Shown here one piece after another: positions 26,640 through 34,740 of a stretch of 64,000 bases of DNA (position 1 is its first letter; the number at the start of each line of letters is the position of its first letter). This DNA is from DATAGF01 sp963834875 (GTDB lineage Bacteria > Actinomycetota > Thermoleophilia > Miltoncostaeales > Miltoncostaeaceae), in the NCBI GenBank assembly GCA_963834875.1, contig CAWIDG010000024.1:186001-250000 (forward strand), read 5' to 3'. A program made the position numbers and the translations under genes. The notes under the pieces are model-generated. The model was given only the letters and a program-made list of their open reading frames with translations. It did no database searches and was not told the DNA's origin.

Positions 26640-26655
26640 GCGCGCAGATGCGCGC
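26640..26655. repeat. 16-nt hairpin, right copy
   Basis: GCGCGC, AGAT, GCGCGC; same orientation as the copy at 26199-26214, one base different. It lies just upstream of the start of the small exported protein gene. Confidence 0.5.
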
Positions 26656-27008
26656 CCCGCCCGAGGGCGGGTCCAGGGGGTCGAACCGCCTCTGGCGACC
26701 TCAGCCCCGCGAAAGCCTGCTTCGTGCCAACAACATCGTGCCGGGACGCGGCCCCTCTGAGATGACCGAAGGTCCAGGGATCGAGCAGGAGACCGGGGGG
26801 TTGTCGGGACACTGGCCCCGATCGCCAGAGGGGGAGACCCCTTGGGCCGGAGGGGGCAGGGGCGACGCTCCGCGCCAGACCGCCGAGGGCGGCGACCCTC
26901 GGCGGATCGCCGCGCCCGTTCGCCGGGCCAGCCCGCCTCCAGGGCTGCGGCTGGTCCTGAGCGCCGACCGCCTGGGCCTGCGTGGGTAGCCACCCGGGCC
27001 CTGAACGA
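26656..27008. other. Non-coding stretch without recognised gene
   Basis: About 350 bases between the small exported protein and the tRNA terminator. Base composition is less extreme than in the coding regions and no frame on either strand shows GC3-biased coding. Several short inverted repeats (for example CCGAGGGCGG/CCCTCGGCGG near 26883-26903) are visible, but no known RNA family is recognised. Confidence 0.4.
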
Positions 27009-27010
27009 CG

Positions 27011-27035
27011 AGAACCCGCTCGCTGAGCGGGTTCT
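27011..27035 (-). terminator. Terminator hairpin after tRNA-Lys
   Basis: A perfect 11-bp stem, AGAACCCGCTC paired with GAGCGGGTTCT, around a three-base loop, starting 6 bases beyond the 3' end of the tRNA on the minus strand. The following bases are mixed rather than a T-run. Confidence 0.7.
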
Positions 27036-27040
27036 GGGGA

Positions 27041-27113
27041 TGGGCCGTGTAGGATTCGAACCTACGACCTTGGGATTAAGAGTCCCCTGCTCTACCAACT
27101 AAGCTAACGGCCC
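27041..27113 (-). tRNA. tRNA-Lys (anticodon CTT)
   Basis: Read on the minus strand this 73-base sequence folds as a tRNA: acceptor GGGCCGT/ACGGCCC with discriminator A, D-arm GCTTAGTTGGTAGAGC, anticodon loop CTCTTAA (anticodon CTT, codon AAG), five-base variable loop, T-arm GTAGG-TTCGAAT-CCTAC. No CCA is encoded. A strong hairpin terminator follows at once. Confidence 0.95.
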
Positions 27114-27729
27114 GCGGTGAGGCTAGCAAAGGTCCTCCCGCGGCCGGCCTGAACGTTCGGCTAGCCGCCTGCCGGGTGGTCGCGCCGGCGCCCGCCCCGG
27201 AGAGCTCGTTCAGGCGCTCGCGCACCGCCTGCGCGTTGGGGTCGTCCGGCCGGAGGCGCAGGAAGGTCTCGTAGGAGAGGCGCGCCAGCGGGATGCGGTT
27301 CGCCTGCTCCGCCCGCTGGCCCAGCTCGAGGAACGCGTCGGCGTCGCGCGGGTTCTGCGCCGTGTACTGCTGAAGCGAGGCGACGGCCCCGGCGGCGTCC
27401 CCGGAGTCCAGCTTCAGGGAGACGAGCACCTGCACGCGCCCGAGGTCGTCGGGGTCGAGGGCCACCGCCCGCTCCGCGGCCTCGATCGCCTGGGGGTACT
27501 CCTGCTTGGCCGCGTAGGCGGACGCCAGCTCCTCGTACGCCTCGGGGCTGCGGGGGTCCGCCTCGACGCGCGCGCGCGCGTCCTCGAGGATCTGGTCCTC
27601 GGCCGACTGGCCGCCGCCGCCGAAGAGGATCAGGCCGAGCACCACGAAGATCACCCCTGCGAAGGCGATCGAGGTGAGGATGGCGACGACCTGGACCGCG
27701 CGGCGGGTGCGCTTTTGGTCGAGGAGCAC
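27076..27729 (-). CDS. Membrane-anchored TPR-repeat protein
   Basis: A short basic N-terminus (VLLDQKRTRRAVQ) and one membrane segment (VVAILTSIAFAGVIFVVLGLILFG) are followed by TPR repeats: AEDQILEDARARVEADPRSPEAYEELASAYAAKQ, YPQAIEAAERAVALDPDD, DAAGAVASLQQYTAQNPRDADAFLELG and RIPLARLSYETFLRLRPDD. It probably scaffolds protein complexes at the membrane. GTG 27729 is preceded by TAGCGT and 8 bases (leaderless). The 3' end is suspicious: in frame it runs into tRNA-Lys to 27076, while a TAG in another frame at 27161 would stop it before the tRNA, so one base is probably wrong near 27165-27185. Confidence 0.7.
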   Translation of the reverse strand: MLLDQKRTRRAVQVVAILTSIAFAGVIFVVLGLILFGGGGQSAEDQILEDARARVEADPRSPEAYEELASAYAAKQEYPQAIEAAERAVALDPDDLGRVQVLVSLKLDSGDAAGAVASLQQYTAQNPRDADAFLELGQRAEQANRIPLARLSYETFLRLRPDDPNAQAVRERLNELSGAGAGATTRQAASRTFRPAAGGPLLASPRAVSLVGRAGDS

Positions 27730-27737
27730 GGGTTTTG

Positions 27738-27743
27738 ACGCTA
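27738..27743 (-). promoter_or_regulatory. -10 box TAGCGT (leaderless, TPR gene)
   Basis: On the minus strand TAGCGT is followed by eight bases and GTG 27729. Confidence 0.5.
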
Positions 27744-29035
27744 CCAGAGCCGCTCGCGGGCCTCGGCCGCCCGGGCATCGGTGGCCTCGGCGTCGGTGGC
27801 GCGGGGACGGCCACCGCTCAGGACGACCTCCCCGGAGGCGACCACCAGCTCGACCCGCGCTCCCGCGTCGAGGGCGGCCCGGTGGGGCTCGCCCACGGGC
27901 CCGGCGGGGCGCAGCCCGACCAGGTCGGCGCGCCACCCCGGCGCGAGGCCGCCGACCTCGCCCGCGAGGCCGAGGGCCTCGGCGCCCCCGATCGTCGCCA
28001 GCGCGAGCAGCGCCGCGGGGGCGAGGTCGTCATCGCCGTGTGCGCGGGCGCAGGCCCGGGCCTCGGCGCGCACGTCGTAGTCGCCGCCGCTCGCCGGGCT
28101 GTCGGTGCCCAGGCCGAGCGCGAGCCCGGCGCGCCGCAGCGCCGCGAGCGGCGCCGGCCCGGTCCGCAGGTGCGCGTTGGAGCGCGGGCAGTGGGCGACG
28201 CTCACCCCCGCCGTCCGCAGGGTCGCCGGGTCGCCGGCGGCGAGGCGGACGCAGTGCGCGGCGACGAGGCCCGCGCGCAGCCCCCCGCCGCGGGCGACCC
28301 GGCCGACCGTCGTCTCCCCGTCCGGGCCGTCCCAGCGGCCGGGCGGCGTGAAGCCGGCCTGGGCGAAGGCCTCGGCGATCGGCCCCTCGCCGCGGGCCAC
28401 GGCCCGCTCCTCGTCCTCGGATTCTGCGAGGTGGGTCGCCCACGGGCGGCCGGCGAGGGCGGGCTCGGCGAGGAGTGCCCGCCACAGCTCGGGGCCGACG
28501 GAGTACGGCGCGTGAGGCGAGACCCCCACGCGAACTCCGGGGCCGGCGTCGGCGTCGAGTGCCGCCGCCCGCTCGGCCACCCGCCGCCGCCGCGCGACGG
28601 GCGTCCTCGCCCGCCGGCGTGCCGAACGCCTCCAGGTGCACCGACCCGCGAAGGCCGAGCTCGGCCATCGCCGCGGCGCCGGCGCCGGTGGGGCCGGAGT
28701 CGGCCAGCGTCGTCGTCCCGGCGCGCAGGGCGCGCAGCGCCCCGTGGCGCGCCGCGATGCGGTGGTCCTCCGGCGTCATCCGGGCACGAAGGGGGAGCAG
28801 GCGCGCCAGCCAGGCGCCGAACCCGGAGGGCGGCAGCACGCCGTCGAGCAGGCTCCACTCGAGGTGGCAGTGGGCGTCCACGAGCCCCGGGACGAGGATC
28901 GCGTCGCCGAGGTCCTCGGTCGGCGCCGTCGCGGAAGCGCGCGGCGAGGGCCGCCGCCGGCCCGACGTCCACGATCCGGTCACCGGCGCACGCCACCGCG
29001 CCCTCCGGCACGGGAGGCCCCACGACCGGCATCAC
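27741..29035 (-). CDS. Amidohydrolase, probable aminofutalosine deaminase / TRZ-ATZ family (frameshifted)
   Basis: About 430 residues of a metal-dependent hydrolase. Order of motifs: VPGLVDAHCHLEWSL (HxH metal site), GALRALRAGTTTLAD, VGVSPHAPYSV, WATHLAESEDE, VAAHCVRLA, VAHCPRSNAHLRTG and LGLGTDSPASGGDYD (catalytic Asp), ending in the cyclic amidohydrolase C-terminal beta strands. Members deaminate purine-ring nucleosides; with mqnA and mqnC in the same window, deamination of 6-amino-6-deoxyfutalosine in menaquinone synthesis is the best guess, S-adenosylhomocysteine deaminase the alternative. The frame changes near 28940 and 28585. Confidence 0.75.
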
Positions 29036-29069
29036 CCAGGCGGCCCGCCAGAGGCGGGCGGCCGCAGGA

Positions 29070-29273
29070 TCAGCCGCTCTTGCCGTCCTCCTGCTTGGGC
29101 CCGCTGATCGCCTCGCCGTCCGAGGCGTCCTTCTCGCCCGTGATCCCGGACTTGAACTCGCGGGCGCTGGATCCCAGGCTGCGCCCGATCTCGGGCAGGC
29201 GCTTGGCGCCGAAGATGACCAGCAGGATGAGCAGGACGATGACCAGCTCGAGCGGCCCGATGCCGAACGGCAC
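29070..29273 (-). CDS. tatA: Twin-arginine translocase subunit TatA
   Basis: 67 residues: a membrane segment IGPLELVIVLLILLVIFGAKRLPEIGRSLG with the conserved FGAKRLPEIGRSLG amphipathic start, then a charged C-terminal tail. It forms the Tat export channel with TatC, which is not in the window. GTG 29273 is chosen because GGAGG lies a few bases upstream and because it gives the family's normal short N-terminus; the frame is open further 5'. Length is typical. Confidence 0.9.
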   Translation of the reverse strand: MPFGIGPLELVIVLLILLVIFGAKRLPEIGRSLGSSAREFKSGITGEKDASDGEAISGPKQEDGKSG

Positions 29274-29322
29274 GACGGCCTCCTTCAGGGTTGCGACGGG
29301 GAGTCCCCGTCGGGGCTGAGGG

Positions 29323-29328
29323 TAGCAT
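29323..29328 (+). promoter_or_regulatory. -10 box TAGCAT (leaderless)
   Basis: TAGCAT is followed by six bases and the GTG start at 29335. It lies in the 61-bp gap between divergent tatA and this gene. Confidence 0.5.
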
Positions 29329-29334
29329 GGCCGG

Positions 29335-29757
29335 GTGGCGCCGCTGAGCTCTCGACGGCCGGACGTCGCCAGGCGCCTCGATCCGGTGGCCGCGGCCTGG
29401 GGAGGGCTGGTCGCGTCCATCGGGCTCATGGCCGGCTCCGGCCGCGACTGGCCCGCCCGCCTGACGGCGGCCGCCCTCTCGTTCGGGCTCGGCGGTTTCC
29501 TCGCAGGCGTCCGCGCGGCCGCCCGCCGGCCCTTCCACGCGTTCGGCGCCTGGGTCGCCGCCTACGTCATCTTCGCCTGCTTCGTCCTCATCGCCAGGAT
29601 CATCGAGTGGTTCGGCGGGCCGGACGCCCCGGAGCTGGTCGCGGGGGGCGGGACGAGCTGGCTGATCGCGGCGCTCTGGGCGCTCGTCTTCGCGCTCCTC
29701 GGGGGCGTCCTCGCGAACACCTGGCTCCGCCCGGCCGGCCGGCGGGGCCTCTCCTGA
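29335..29757 (+). CDS. Four-pass membrane protein, 140 aa, unknown
   Basis: Hydrophobic segments at residues ~18-33 (AAWGGLVASIGLMAG), ~42-58 (TAAALSFGLGGFLAGV), ~68-90 (FGAWVAAYVIFACFVLIARII) and ~107-130 (SWLIAALWALVFALLGGVLAN) with short loops. No catalytic motif. I do not recognise the family. The GTG start follows a TAGCAT box by six bases. It converges on dcd with a 3-bp gap. Confidence 0.6.
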   Translation: MAPLSSRRPDVARRLDPVAAAWGGLVASIGLMAGSGRDWPARLTAAALSFGLGGFLAGVRAAARRPFHAFGAWVAAYVIFACFVLIARIIEWFGGPDAPELVAGGGTSWLIAALWALVFALLGGVLANTWLRPAGRRGLS

Positions 29758-29760
29758 CGC

Positions 29761-30315
<555 letters not shown>

Positions 30316-30323
30316 GGTCGGCG

Positions 30324-30329
30324 AGTGTA
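30324..30329 (-). promoter_or_regulatory. -10 box TACACT of dcd (leaderless)
   Basis: Minus-strand TACACT followed by eight bases and GTG 30315. Its TA overlaps the TA of the plus-strand box of lipA. Confidence 0.55.
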
Positions 30330-30333
30330 CCTT
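30328..30333 (+). promoter_or_regulatory. -10 box TACCTT of lipA (leaderless)
   Basis: TACCTT followed by six bases and ATG 30340. It overlaps the opposite-strand box of dcd, so RNA polymerase can probably occupy only one of the two at a time. Confidence 0.55.
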
Positions 30334-30339
30334 TGGGGC

Positions 30340-31389
30340 ATGGTCGGGGAGCGCGCGTTCCGGGTCGAGTCGGCGCCCGGCGGGCCGTCCCCGGACGAGG
30401 TCGCCGCCGCCCGCGCGGCCGGCCACGTGCCAGACGTCCTGCTCGGGGAGAGGCTCATCGGCGACGGGCCGGTCGAGGCCCTCGAGCCGGTGGACGTCGG
30501 GCCGGACGAGCTCGCCCAGCTCTGCAGCCGCCGCCGCCTGCCGCGGTGGGTCGCCGCCAAGAACCCGCTGTCCGGGGGATTCGTCCGGACCAAGGCGCTC
30601 ATGCGGTCGGCCGACCTCGTGACGGTCTGCGAGGAGGCGGCGTGCCCGAACATCGGCCGCTGCTGGTCGCGGGGGACCGCGACCTTCATGATCGCGGGGA
30701 GCCGCTGCACCCGTGGCTGCCGCTTCTGCAACGTCGTCACGGCGCGCCCGCTGGGCCCGCCCGACCCGGAGGAGCCGGCCCGGGTGGCCGAGGCGGCGGC
30801 GGCGATGGGCCTGCGCTTCGTGGTCGTGACCGCGGTCGCGCGCGACGACCTCCGCGACGGCGGGGCCGCCCACTTCGCCGCCTGCATCGCCGCGCTCCGC
30901 GACCGCCTGCCCGAGGTCCGGGTCGAGGTGCTGATCCCCGACCTGCGCGGCGGCTGGGACGCGCTCGAGGCCGTCATCGAGGCCGCTCCCGACGTCCTCA
31001 ACCACAACACCGAGACCGTCCCGCGCCTCTACGCGCGGGTGCGGCCCGGGGCGCGCTACGAGCGCACCCTCGAGCTGCTGGCCCGCTCCGCGGCCTCGGG
31101 GCTGACCACCAAGAGCGGGATCATGGTCGGCCTCGGCGAGGGCCTTCCCGAGGTGGCGCGCGTGCTCGCCGACCTCGCCTCGGTGGGCTGCGACCTCGTC
31201 ACCGTCGGCCAGTACCTGCGCCCCTCGCCGGCCCACCTGCCGGTCGCGCGCTACTACGCGCCCGCCGAGTACCCGGCGCTCGCCGAGACGGGCCGGGCGC
31301 TCGGGCTGGCGCACGTGGAGGCCGGCCCGCTGGTGCGCTCGTCGTTCGAGGCCGACAGGGTGGCGGAGGCGGCGTTCGTCCCGGCCTGA
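30340..31389 (+). CDS. lipA: Lipoyl synthase with N-terminal extension
   Basis: 349 residues. From residue ~68 it is a standard LipA: LPRWVAAKNPLSGGFVRTKALM, the auxiliary cluster motif CEEAACPNIGRC (C-x4-C-x5-C), the radical-SAM motif CTRGCRFCNVVTARP, VLNHNTETVPRLY, TKSGIMVGLGE, VTVGQYLRPS and the C-terminal RSS serine ligand. It inserts two sulfurs into octanoyl-domain lipoate precursors. The first ~65 residues (ending LAQLCSRR) are extra compared with most LipA proteins, GC3-rich and coding-like; no lipB is nearby. ATG 30340 is supported by a leaderless TACCTT box six bases upstream. Confidence 0.9.
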   Translation: MVGERAFRVESAPGGPSPDEVAAARAAGHVPDVLLGERLIGDGPVEALEPVDVGPDELAQLCSRRRLPRWVAAKNPLSGGFVRTKALMRSADLVTVCEEAACPNIGRCWSRGTATFMIAGSRCTRGCRFCNVVTARPLGPPDPEEPARVAEAAAAMGLRFVVVTAVARDDLRDGGAAHFAACIAALRDRLPEVRVEVLIPDLRGGWDALEAVIEAAPDVLNHNTETVPRLYARVRPGARYERTLELLARSAASGLTTKSGIMVGLGEGLPEVARVLADLASVGCDLVTVGQYLRPSPAHLPVARYYAPAEYPALAETGRALGLAHVEAGPLVRSSFEADRVAEAAFVPA

Positions 31390-31433
31390 CACGAACCCTC
31401 AAGTCCTCGGGATCCGGGCCGATACGACGTCCG

Positions 31434-31895
31434 GTGAGGGGATATCGCACCAAGAAGATCTCGCTGCCCGGCGGCCGGGTGATCGAGATCGTCTACTTCT
31501 CCGACCCCCCGGAGGACGCCGCGGATGCCGCCGCGGCCGTCGTGAGGCGGGCGCTGGCGGAGACCGAGGACGCCGAGGTGGCGGCGGGGGGCGCGGGGAC
31601 CCCGCTGCCGCTGCACGTCTGCCCCTCCTGCTCGAGCGACCTCGTCTACCCGGTCGCGTGGGAGGAGTCCTCGGGCTCGGGCTGGGAGGTGGAGCGCCGC
31701 TGCCCGAACTGCGAGTGGCGCCAGGTCGGCGAGTTCGGCGACGAGGACCTCGTCGGCTTCGACGAGGCCCTCAACGACGGCACCGAGACGCTGCTGATCG
31801 CCCTTCGCGACACGACGCGCGCCAACATGGAGGCCGCGGTCGAGCGGCTGATCGACGCGATCAAGCTCGACCTGATCGAGCCCATGGACTTCTGA
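31434..31895 (+). CDS. Zinc-ribbon protein, 153 aa
   Basis: An N-terminal segment TKKISLPGGRVIEIVYFSDPPEDAADAAAAV, a central treble-clef-like ribbon with two CxxC knuckles (HVCPSCSSDLVYPV and RRCPNCEWRQVGEF), and an alpha-helical C-terminus (LRDTTRANMEAAVERLIDAIKLDLIEPMDF). Zinc binding is visible; function is not. I think this is a lineage-specific actinobacterial protein. The GTG start is 44 bp after lipA on the same strand. Confidence 0.65.
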   Translation: MRGYRTKKISLPGGRVIEIVYFSDPPEDAADAAAAVVRRALAETEDAEVAAGGAGTPLPLHVCPSCSSDLVYPVAWEESSGSGWEVERRCPNCEWRQVGEFGDEDLVGFDEALNDGTETLLIALRDTTRANMEAAVERLIDAIKLDLIEPMDF

Positions 31896-31927
31896 ATTCC
31901 GGGCTCTGCCGGTAGGCATCGCCGGGC

Positions 31928-32411
31928 ATGGCGTCCGTGGGAGCGAGTTCGCTCGCAGGCCGAGCCCGGGCTGGCGGAGCGGGTGCGGCGGCCGCCTCGA
32001 GGCCGGCCTGCACAAGACGCTGGCGACGATCCGCCGCGACGGCGCGCCGCGCATATCGGGCAACGAGGCCTGGATCGCCGCGGGGGACCTCTGGTTCGGC
32101 TGCATGTGGCGGTCCGCGCGGGCGCTTGACCTCCGCCGCGACCCCCGCTTCGCCCTCCACAGCGGTCCGCCGACCCGCCTGACTTCGCCGGCGACGCGAC
32201 GCTCTCCGGGCGCGCCGAGGAGGCCGACGTCGGCGATGCGGAGCTGGTGGCGCGGGCGATGGCGGGGCACGAGCAGGTGCCCAGCGAGCCGTGGCACCTC
32301 TACCGGGCCGACCTGACCGAGGTTCTGCTGGTGGCGCTCGACGAGCCGCGCGAGCACCTCGAGATCGAGATCTGGCGACCCGGCGAGCCCGTGCGCCGGA
32401 TTCGCCGATGA
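31928..32411 (+). CDS. Pyridoxamine-5'-phosphate-oxidase-fold protein (frameshifted)
   Basis: Reconstructed from three frames to about 160 residues: an opening with AEPGLAERVRRRLEAGLHKTLATIRRDGAPRIS, then EAWIAAGDLWFGCMWRSARALDLRRDPRFALHSGPP, and a C-terminal DFAGDATLSGRAEE, MAGHEQVPSEPWHLYRADLTEVLLVALD. The RRDGxPRIS and DLRRDPRFALHS segments are those of the split-barrel PPOX family (FMN or F420 binding). Changes of frame fall near 31937, 32000 and 32170. It precedes hairpin element B. Confidence 0.6.
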
Positions 32412-32436
32412 CGACCCGTGGTCGGAGGTGGTTCAA

Positions 32437-32531
32437 GGCGGCCAGCCCCGCCGAAGGCGGTGCCGCCGGTTGCCGGAGGCCCCGGCCAGGGGCCGGAGGC
32501 GCGCATGGCCGCCCGAAAGAGGCGGCCATGC
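32437..32531 (+). repeat. Three-hairpin intergenic element, copy B (complete)
   Basis: Hairpin 1: GGCGGC 32437-32442 with GCCGCC 32462-32467, inner CCGCC 32448-32452 with GGCGG 32456-32460, loop GAA. Hairpin 2: GGCCCC 32478-32483 with GGGGCC 32489-32494, flanked on both sides by GCCGGAGG. Hairpin 3: 11-bp stem 32503-32513 with 32521-32531, tip C-GAAA-G with a bulged A. Copies C and D share the layout with different stem bases. It lies between convergent genes. Confidence 0.7.
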
Positions 32532-32536
32532 CGCAT

Positions 32537-32862
32537 TTAACGCGGCGGCTCCCCCTCGTAGGGGAGGCCCTCGGCGGCCCAGGCGATGATGCCGCCCTCG
32601 ACGTTCGCGACCTCGCCGTGCTCGCCGGTCGCGGTGAGGTAGTCGGCCACCTGGGCGCTGCGGCTGCCGCTGCGGCAGATGATCGCCGAGCGGGCGGTCG
32701 CGGGCAGCTCGTCGATGCGCGCGAGGAACTCGCTCATCGGGATCAGGGGCACGCCCTCGATCCGGTTGGCATCGTGCTCGTCCTGCTCGCGGCAGTCCAC
32801 GATGGCCAGCTCGCCGGCCTGCCAGGCCGCGTGGGCGTCGCCGCACCGTCGAGCTCGCGCAT
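32537..32862 (-). CDS. Rhodanese-like domain protein (frameshift near start)
   Basis: About 108 residues forming one rhodanese domain: AGELAIVDCREQDEHDANRIEGVPLIPMSEFLARIDEL, then AIICRSGSRSAQVADYL, the active-site loop with the catalytic cysteine in CRSGSRS, and VANVEGGIIAWAAEGLPYE. It transfers sulfane sulfur or serves as a thiol carrier. The start (ATG 32862, MRELDGA) is in another frame than the body; the change is near 32835. It is the last gene of the menaquinone operon, 2 bp from the mqnC stop. Confidence 0.82.
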
Positions 32863-32864
32863 GG

Positions 32865-33932
32865 TCAGAAGCGCCTGACCTCGCGGTAGAGCGTGTCGCG
32901 CTGCACGGCCCGGCGCCCGGTGGCCTCGATCGCCCGCACCATGCGCTCCGTGTCGAGCCGGAAGGCGGTCCCGGCGGCGCGCACCACGTTCTCCTCGATC
33001 ATGATCGAGCCCATGTCGTCGCAGCCGAACTCGAGCGCGAGCTGGCCGACGCGCAGGCCCTGGGTCACCCACGACGACTGGAAGTGCGGGAAGTTGTCGA
33101 GGTAGAGGCGGCTGACGGCGAGGGTCATCAGGTAGTCGGCGGCCGTCGTGTGGGCATGGTCGTCGCCGCGGGCGCTGCCGCCGCCCGGCTGGTAGCTCCA
33201 GCAGACGAAGGCGCGGAAGCCGCCGGTCTCGTCCTGGACCTCGCGCAGCCGGCGGAGGTGCTCGACGCGGTCCTCGAGCGTGTCGACCGTCCCGTACATC
33301 ATCGTGGCGGTCGTCGACATGCCCGCGCGGTGGGCCGCCCGCATCACGTCGAGCCACTCGTCGGTCGTGGTCTTGCGCGGCGCGATGACCTGCCGCACCC
33401 GGTTGACCAGGATCTCGGCGCCCCCGCCGGGGAGCGAGTCGTGCCCCGCCTCGCGCAGCCGCGCCATGGTCTCGCCGATGCCGATGCGGGACACGCGGGC
33501 GATGTGCTGCACCTCCGACGGCGAGAGCGCGTGCAGGTGGATCGGGTAGCGCGCCTTGATGTCCGAGAAGAGGTCCTCGTACCACTCGATGCGCAGGTTC
33601 GGGTGATGGCCGCCCTGCAGCAGCAGGGCCGTGCCCCCCAGGTCGAGGGTCTCCTCGATCTTGCGGAAGATCACCGCCTTCGGCAGCACGTAGCCCTCGG
33701 GGTCCATCGGCCGCCGGTAGAACGCGCAGAAGTCGCAGTCGGTGACGCAGAAGTTCGTGTAGTTGACGTTCCGGTCGACCACGAACGTCACGACGCCCGG
33801 GTCGGTCTGCGCGTCGCGGACGCGCGACGCGGCCTCGCCGACGGCCACGAGGTCGCGCGAGGCGAGCAGCTCCAGGGCCTCGTCGTCGCTCAGCCGCTCG
33901 CCGGTCCTGCGCGGGGGGGCGATGGTGGTCAC
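32865..33932 (-). CDS. mqnC: Cyclic dehypoxanthinyl futalosine synthase MqnC
   Basis: 355 residues of a radical-SAM enzyme of the MqnC/MqnE/CofGH type. The cluster motif CVTDCDFCAF is at residues ~62-71 following VVDRNVNYTNF; further on LLLQGGHHPNLRIEWYEDLF, LHALSPSEVQHIARVS, LREAGHDSLPGGGAEILV and the C-terminal LAVSRLYLDNFPHFQSSW and QLALEFGCDDMGSIMIEENV. MqnC closes the ring of dehypoxanthine futalosine in menaquinone synthesis. GTG 33932 has a TAGGAT box seven bases upstream, so it may also be transcribed on its own although it follows mqnA by 10 bp. Confidence 0.93.
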   Translation of the reverse strand: MTTIAPPRRTGERLSDDEALELLASRDLVAVGEAASRVRDAQTDPGVVTFVVDRNVNYTNFCVTDCDFCAFYRRPMDPEGYVLPKAVIFRKIEETLDLGGTALLLQGGHHPNLRIEWYEDLFSDIKARYPIHLHALSPSEVQHIARVSRIGIGETMARLREAGHDSLPGGGAEILVNRVRQVIAPRKTTTDEWLDVMRAAHRAGMSTTATMMYGTVDTLEDRVEHLRRLREVQDETGGFRAFVCWSYQPGGGSARGDDHAHTTAADYLMTLAVSRLYLDNFPHFQSSWVTQGLRVGQLALEFGCDDMGSIMIEENVVRAAGTAFRLDTERMVRAIEATGRRAVQRDTLYREVRRF

Positions 33933-33939
33933 GGCGCCG

Positions 33940-33945
33940 ATCCTA
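33940..33945 (-). promoter_or_regulatory. -10 box TAGGAT of mqnC (leaderless)
   Basis: On the minus strand TAGGAT lies seven bases before GTG 33932 and overlaps the last codon of mqnA; an internal promoter for mqnC and the rhodanese gene is likely. Confidence 0.45.
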
Positions 33946-34740
33946 CGCCGCCAGCCGCGGGACGGCGTCGAGCTCGCCGCTCTCGCGCGCGAGGCGCAGG
34001 AAGGTCTCGAGCCCCATGCGCTCGGCCGGGCCGAACTCGTAGCGCAGCCGCAGGAAGTAGGCGCGGATGAAGTCGGCCGGGAAGGGGAAGCGCGCCGCCG
34101 CCGCCGCCACGACCGCCTCGGGGTCGGCCTGGTACAGGGCGCGCGCGTCGCGGAGGATCGACGAGAGGCCGGCGAGGGCGTCCGGGCGGTCGCGGGCGGC
34201 GTCCGCGCGGGCGGCCCAGACCGCGAAGACCATCGGCCGCCCGGTGCGCTCGCGCCAGAGCGCGCCGAGGTCCGTCCGGTGGGCCCCCAGGCCGGCCCGC
34301 AGGCCGGCCAGCGCCTCGTCGCCGATCAGGAGCACGCCGTCGACGCGCTCGAGGGCCGCCGCCGGCGGCTCGGCCAGGGGCTCGAAGGGGACGCCAGGCC
34401 CGAGCAGGACGCGCAGCAGCGTGACCGAGGTGGCGCTGTGCGGGGTCACCGCCACCGCGCCGACCTCCTCGAACGGGACCCGGGAGAAGAGCTGGATCGA
34501 ATCGACCGCGCCGTCGGCGGTGATCGACGCGACGGGCATCAGCGCCAGCTCGGCCGCGTGCCGCGCGTAGGCGATCGACGAGACGGCCGACACGTCGAGC
34601 CCGCCCTGCAGCAGGGCGGCGTTCAGCGCCGTGGGGACGCCGTCGGTGAACGAGAGCATGGGCTCGGCGGCCCGCTCGAGCCCGTGGTAGATCGGGTACA
34701 TGTTGAGCGCGGAGATGCGCCCGACGCGCAGCGCCCTCAT
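33943..34740 (-). CDS. mqnA: Chorismate dehydratase MqnA
   Basis: 265 residues of a periplasmic-binding-protein fold. MRALRVGRISALNMYPIYHGLE at the N-terminus, VPTALNAALLQGGLDVSAVSSIAYARH, the anion-binding VTPHSATSVTLLRVLL, GVLLIGDEALAG, and LGALWRERTGRPMVFAVWAARAD. MqnA dehydrates chorismate to 3-enolpyruvyl-benzoate, the first step of the futalosine route. ATG 34740 overlaps the end of the MqnE-like gene by 4 bases (ATGA). Confidence 0.93.
   Translation of the reverse strand: MRALRVGRISALNMYPIYHGLERAAEPMLSFTDGVPTALNAALLQGGLDVSAVSSIAYARHAAELALMPVASITADGAVDSIQLFSRVPFEEVGAVAVTPHSATSVTLLRVLLGPGVPFEPLAEPPAAALERVDGVLLIGDEALAGLRAGLGAHRTDLGALWRERTGRPMVFAVWAARADAARDRPDALAGLSSILRDARALYQADPEAVVAAAAARFPFPADFIRAYFLRLRYEFGPAERMGLETFLRLARESGELDAVPRLAA

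Noticed and set aside
26656..27008. A possible second tRNA or structured RNA suggested by a GGGGGTCGAACC-like string
   Set aside because: No matching acceptor or anticodon arm can be formed around it, and flanking pairings are short and not tRNA-like.
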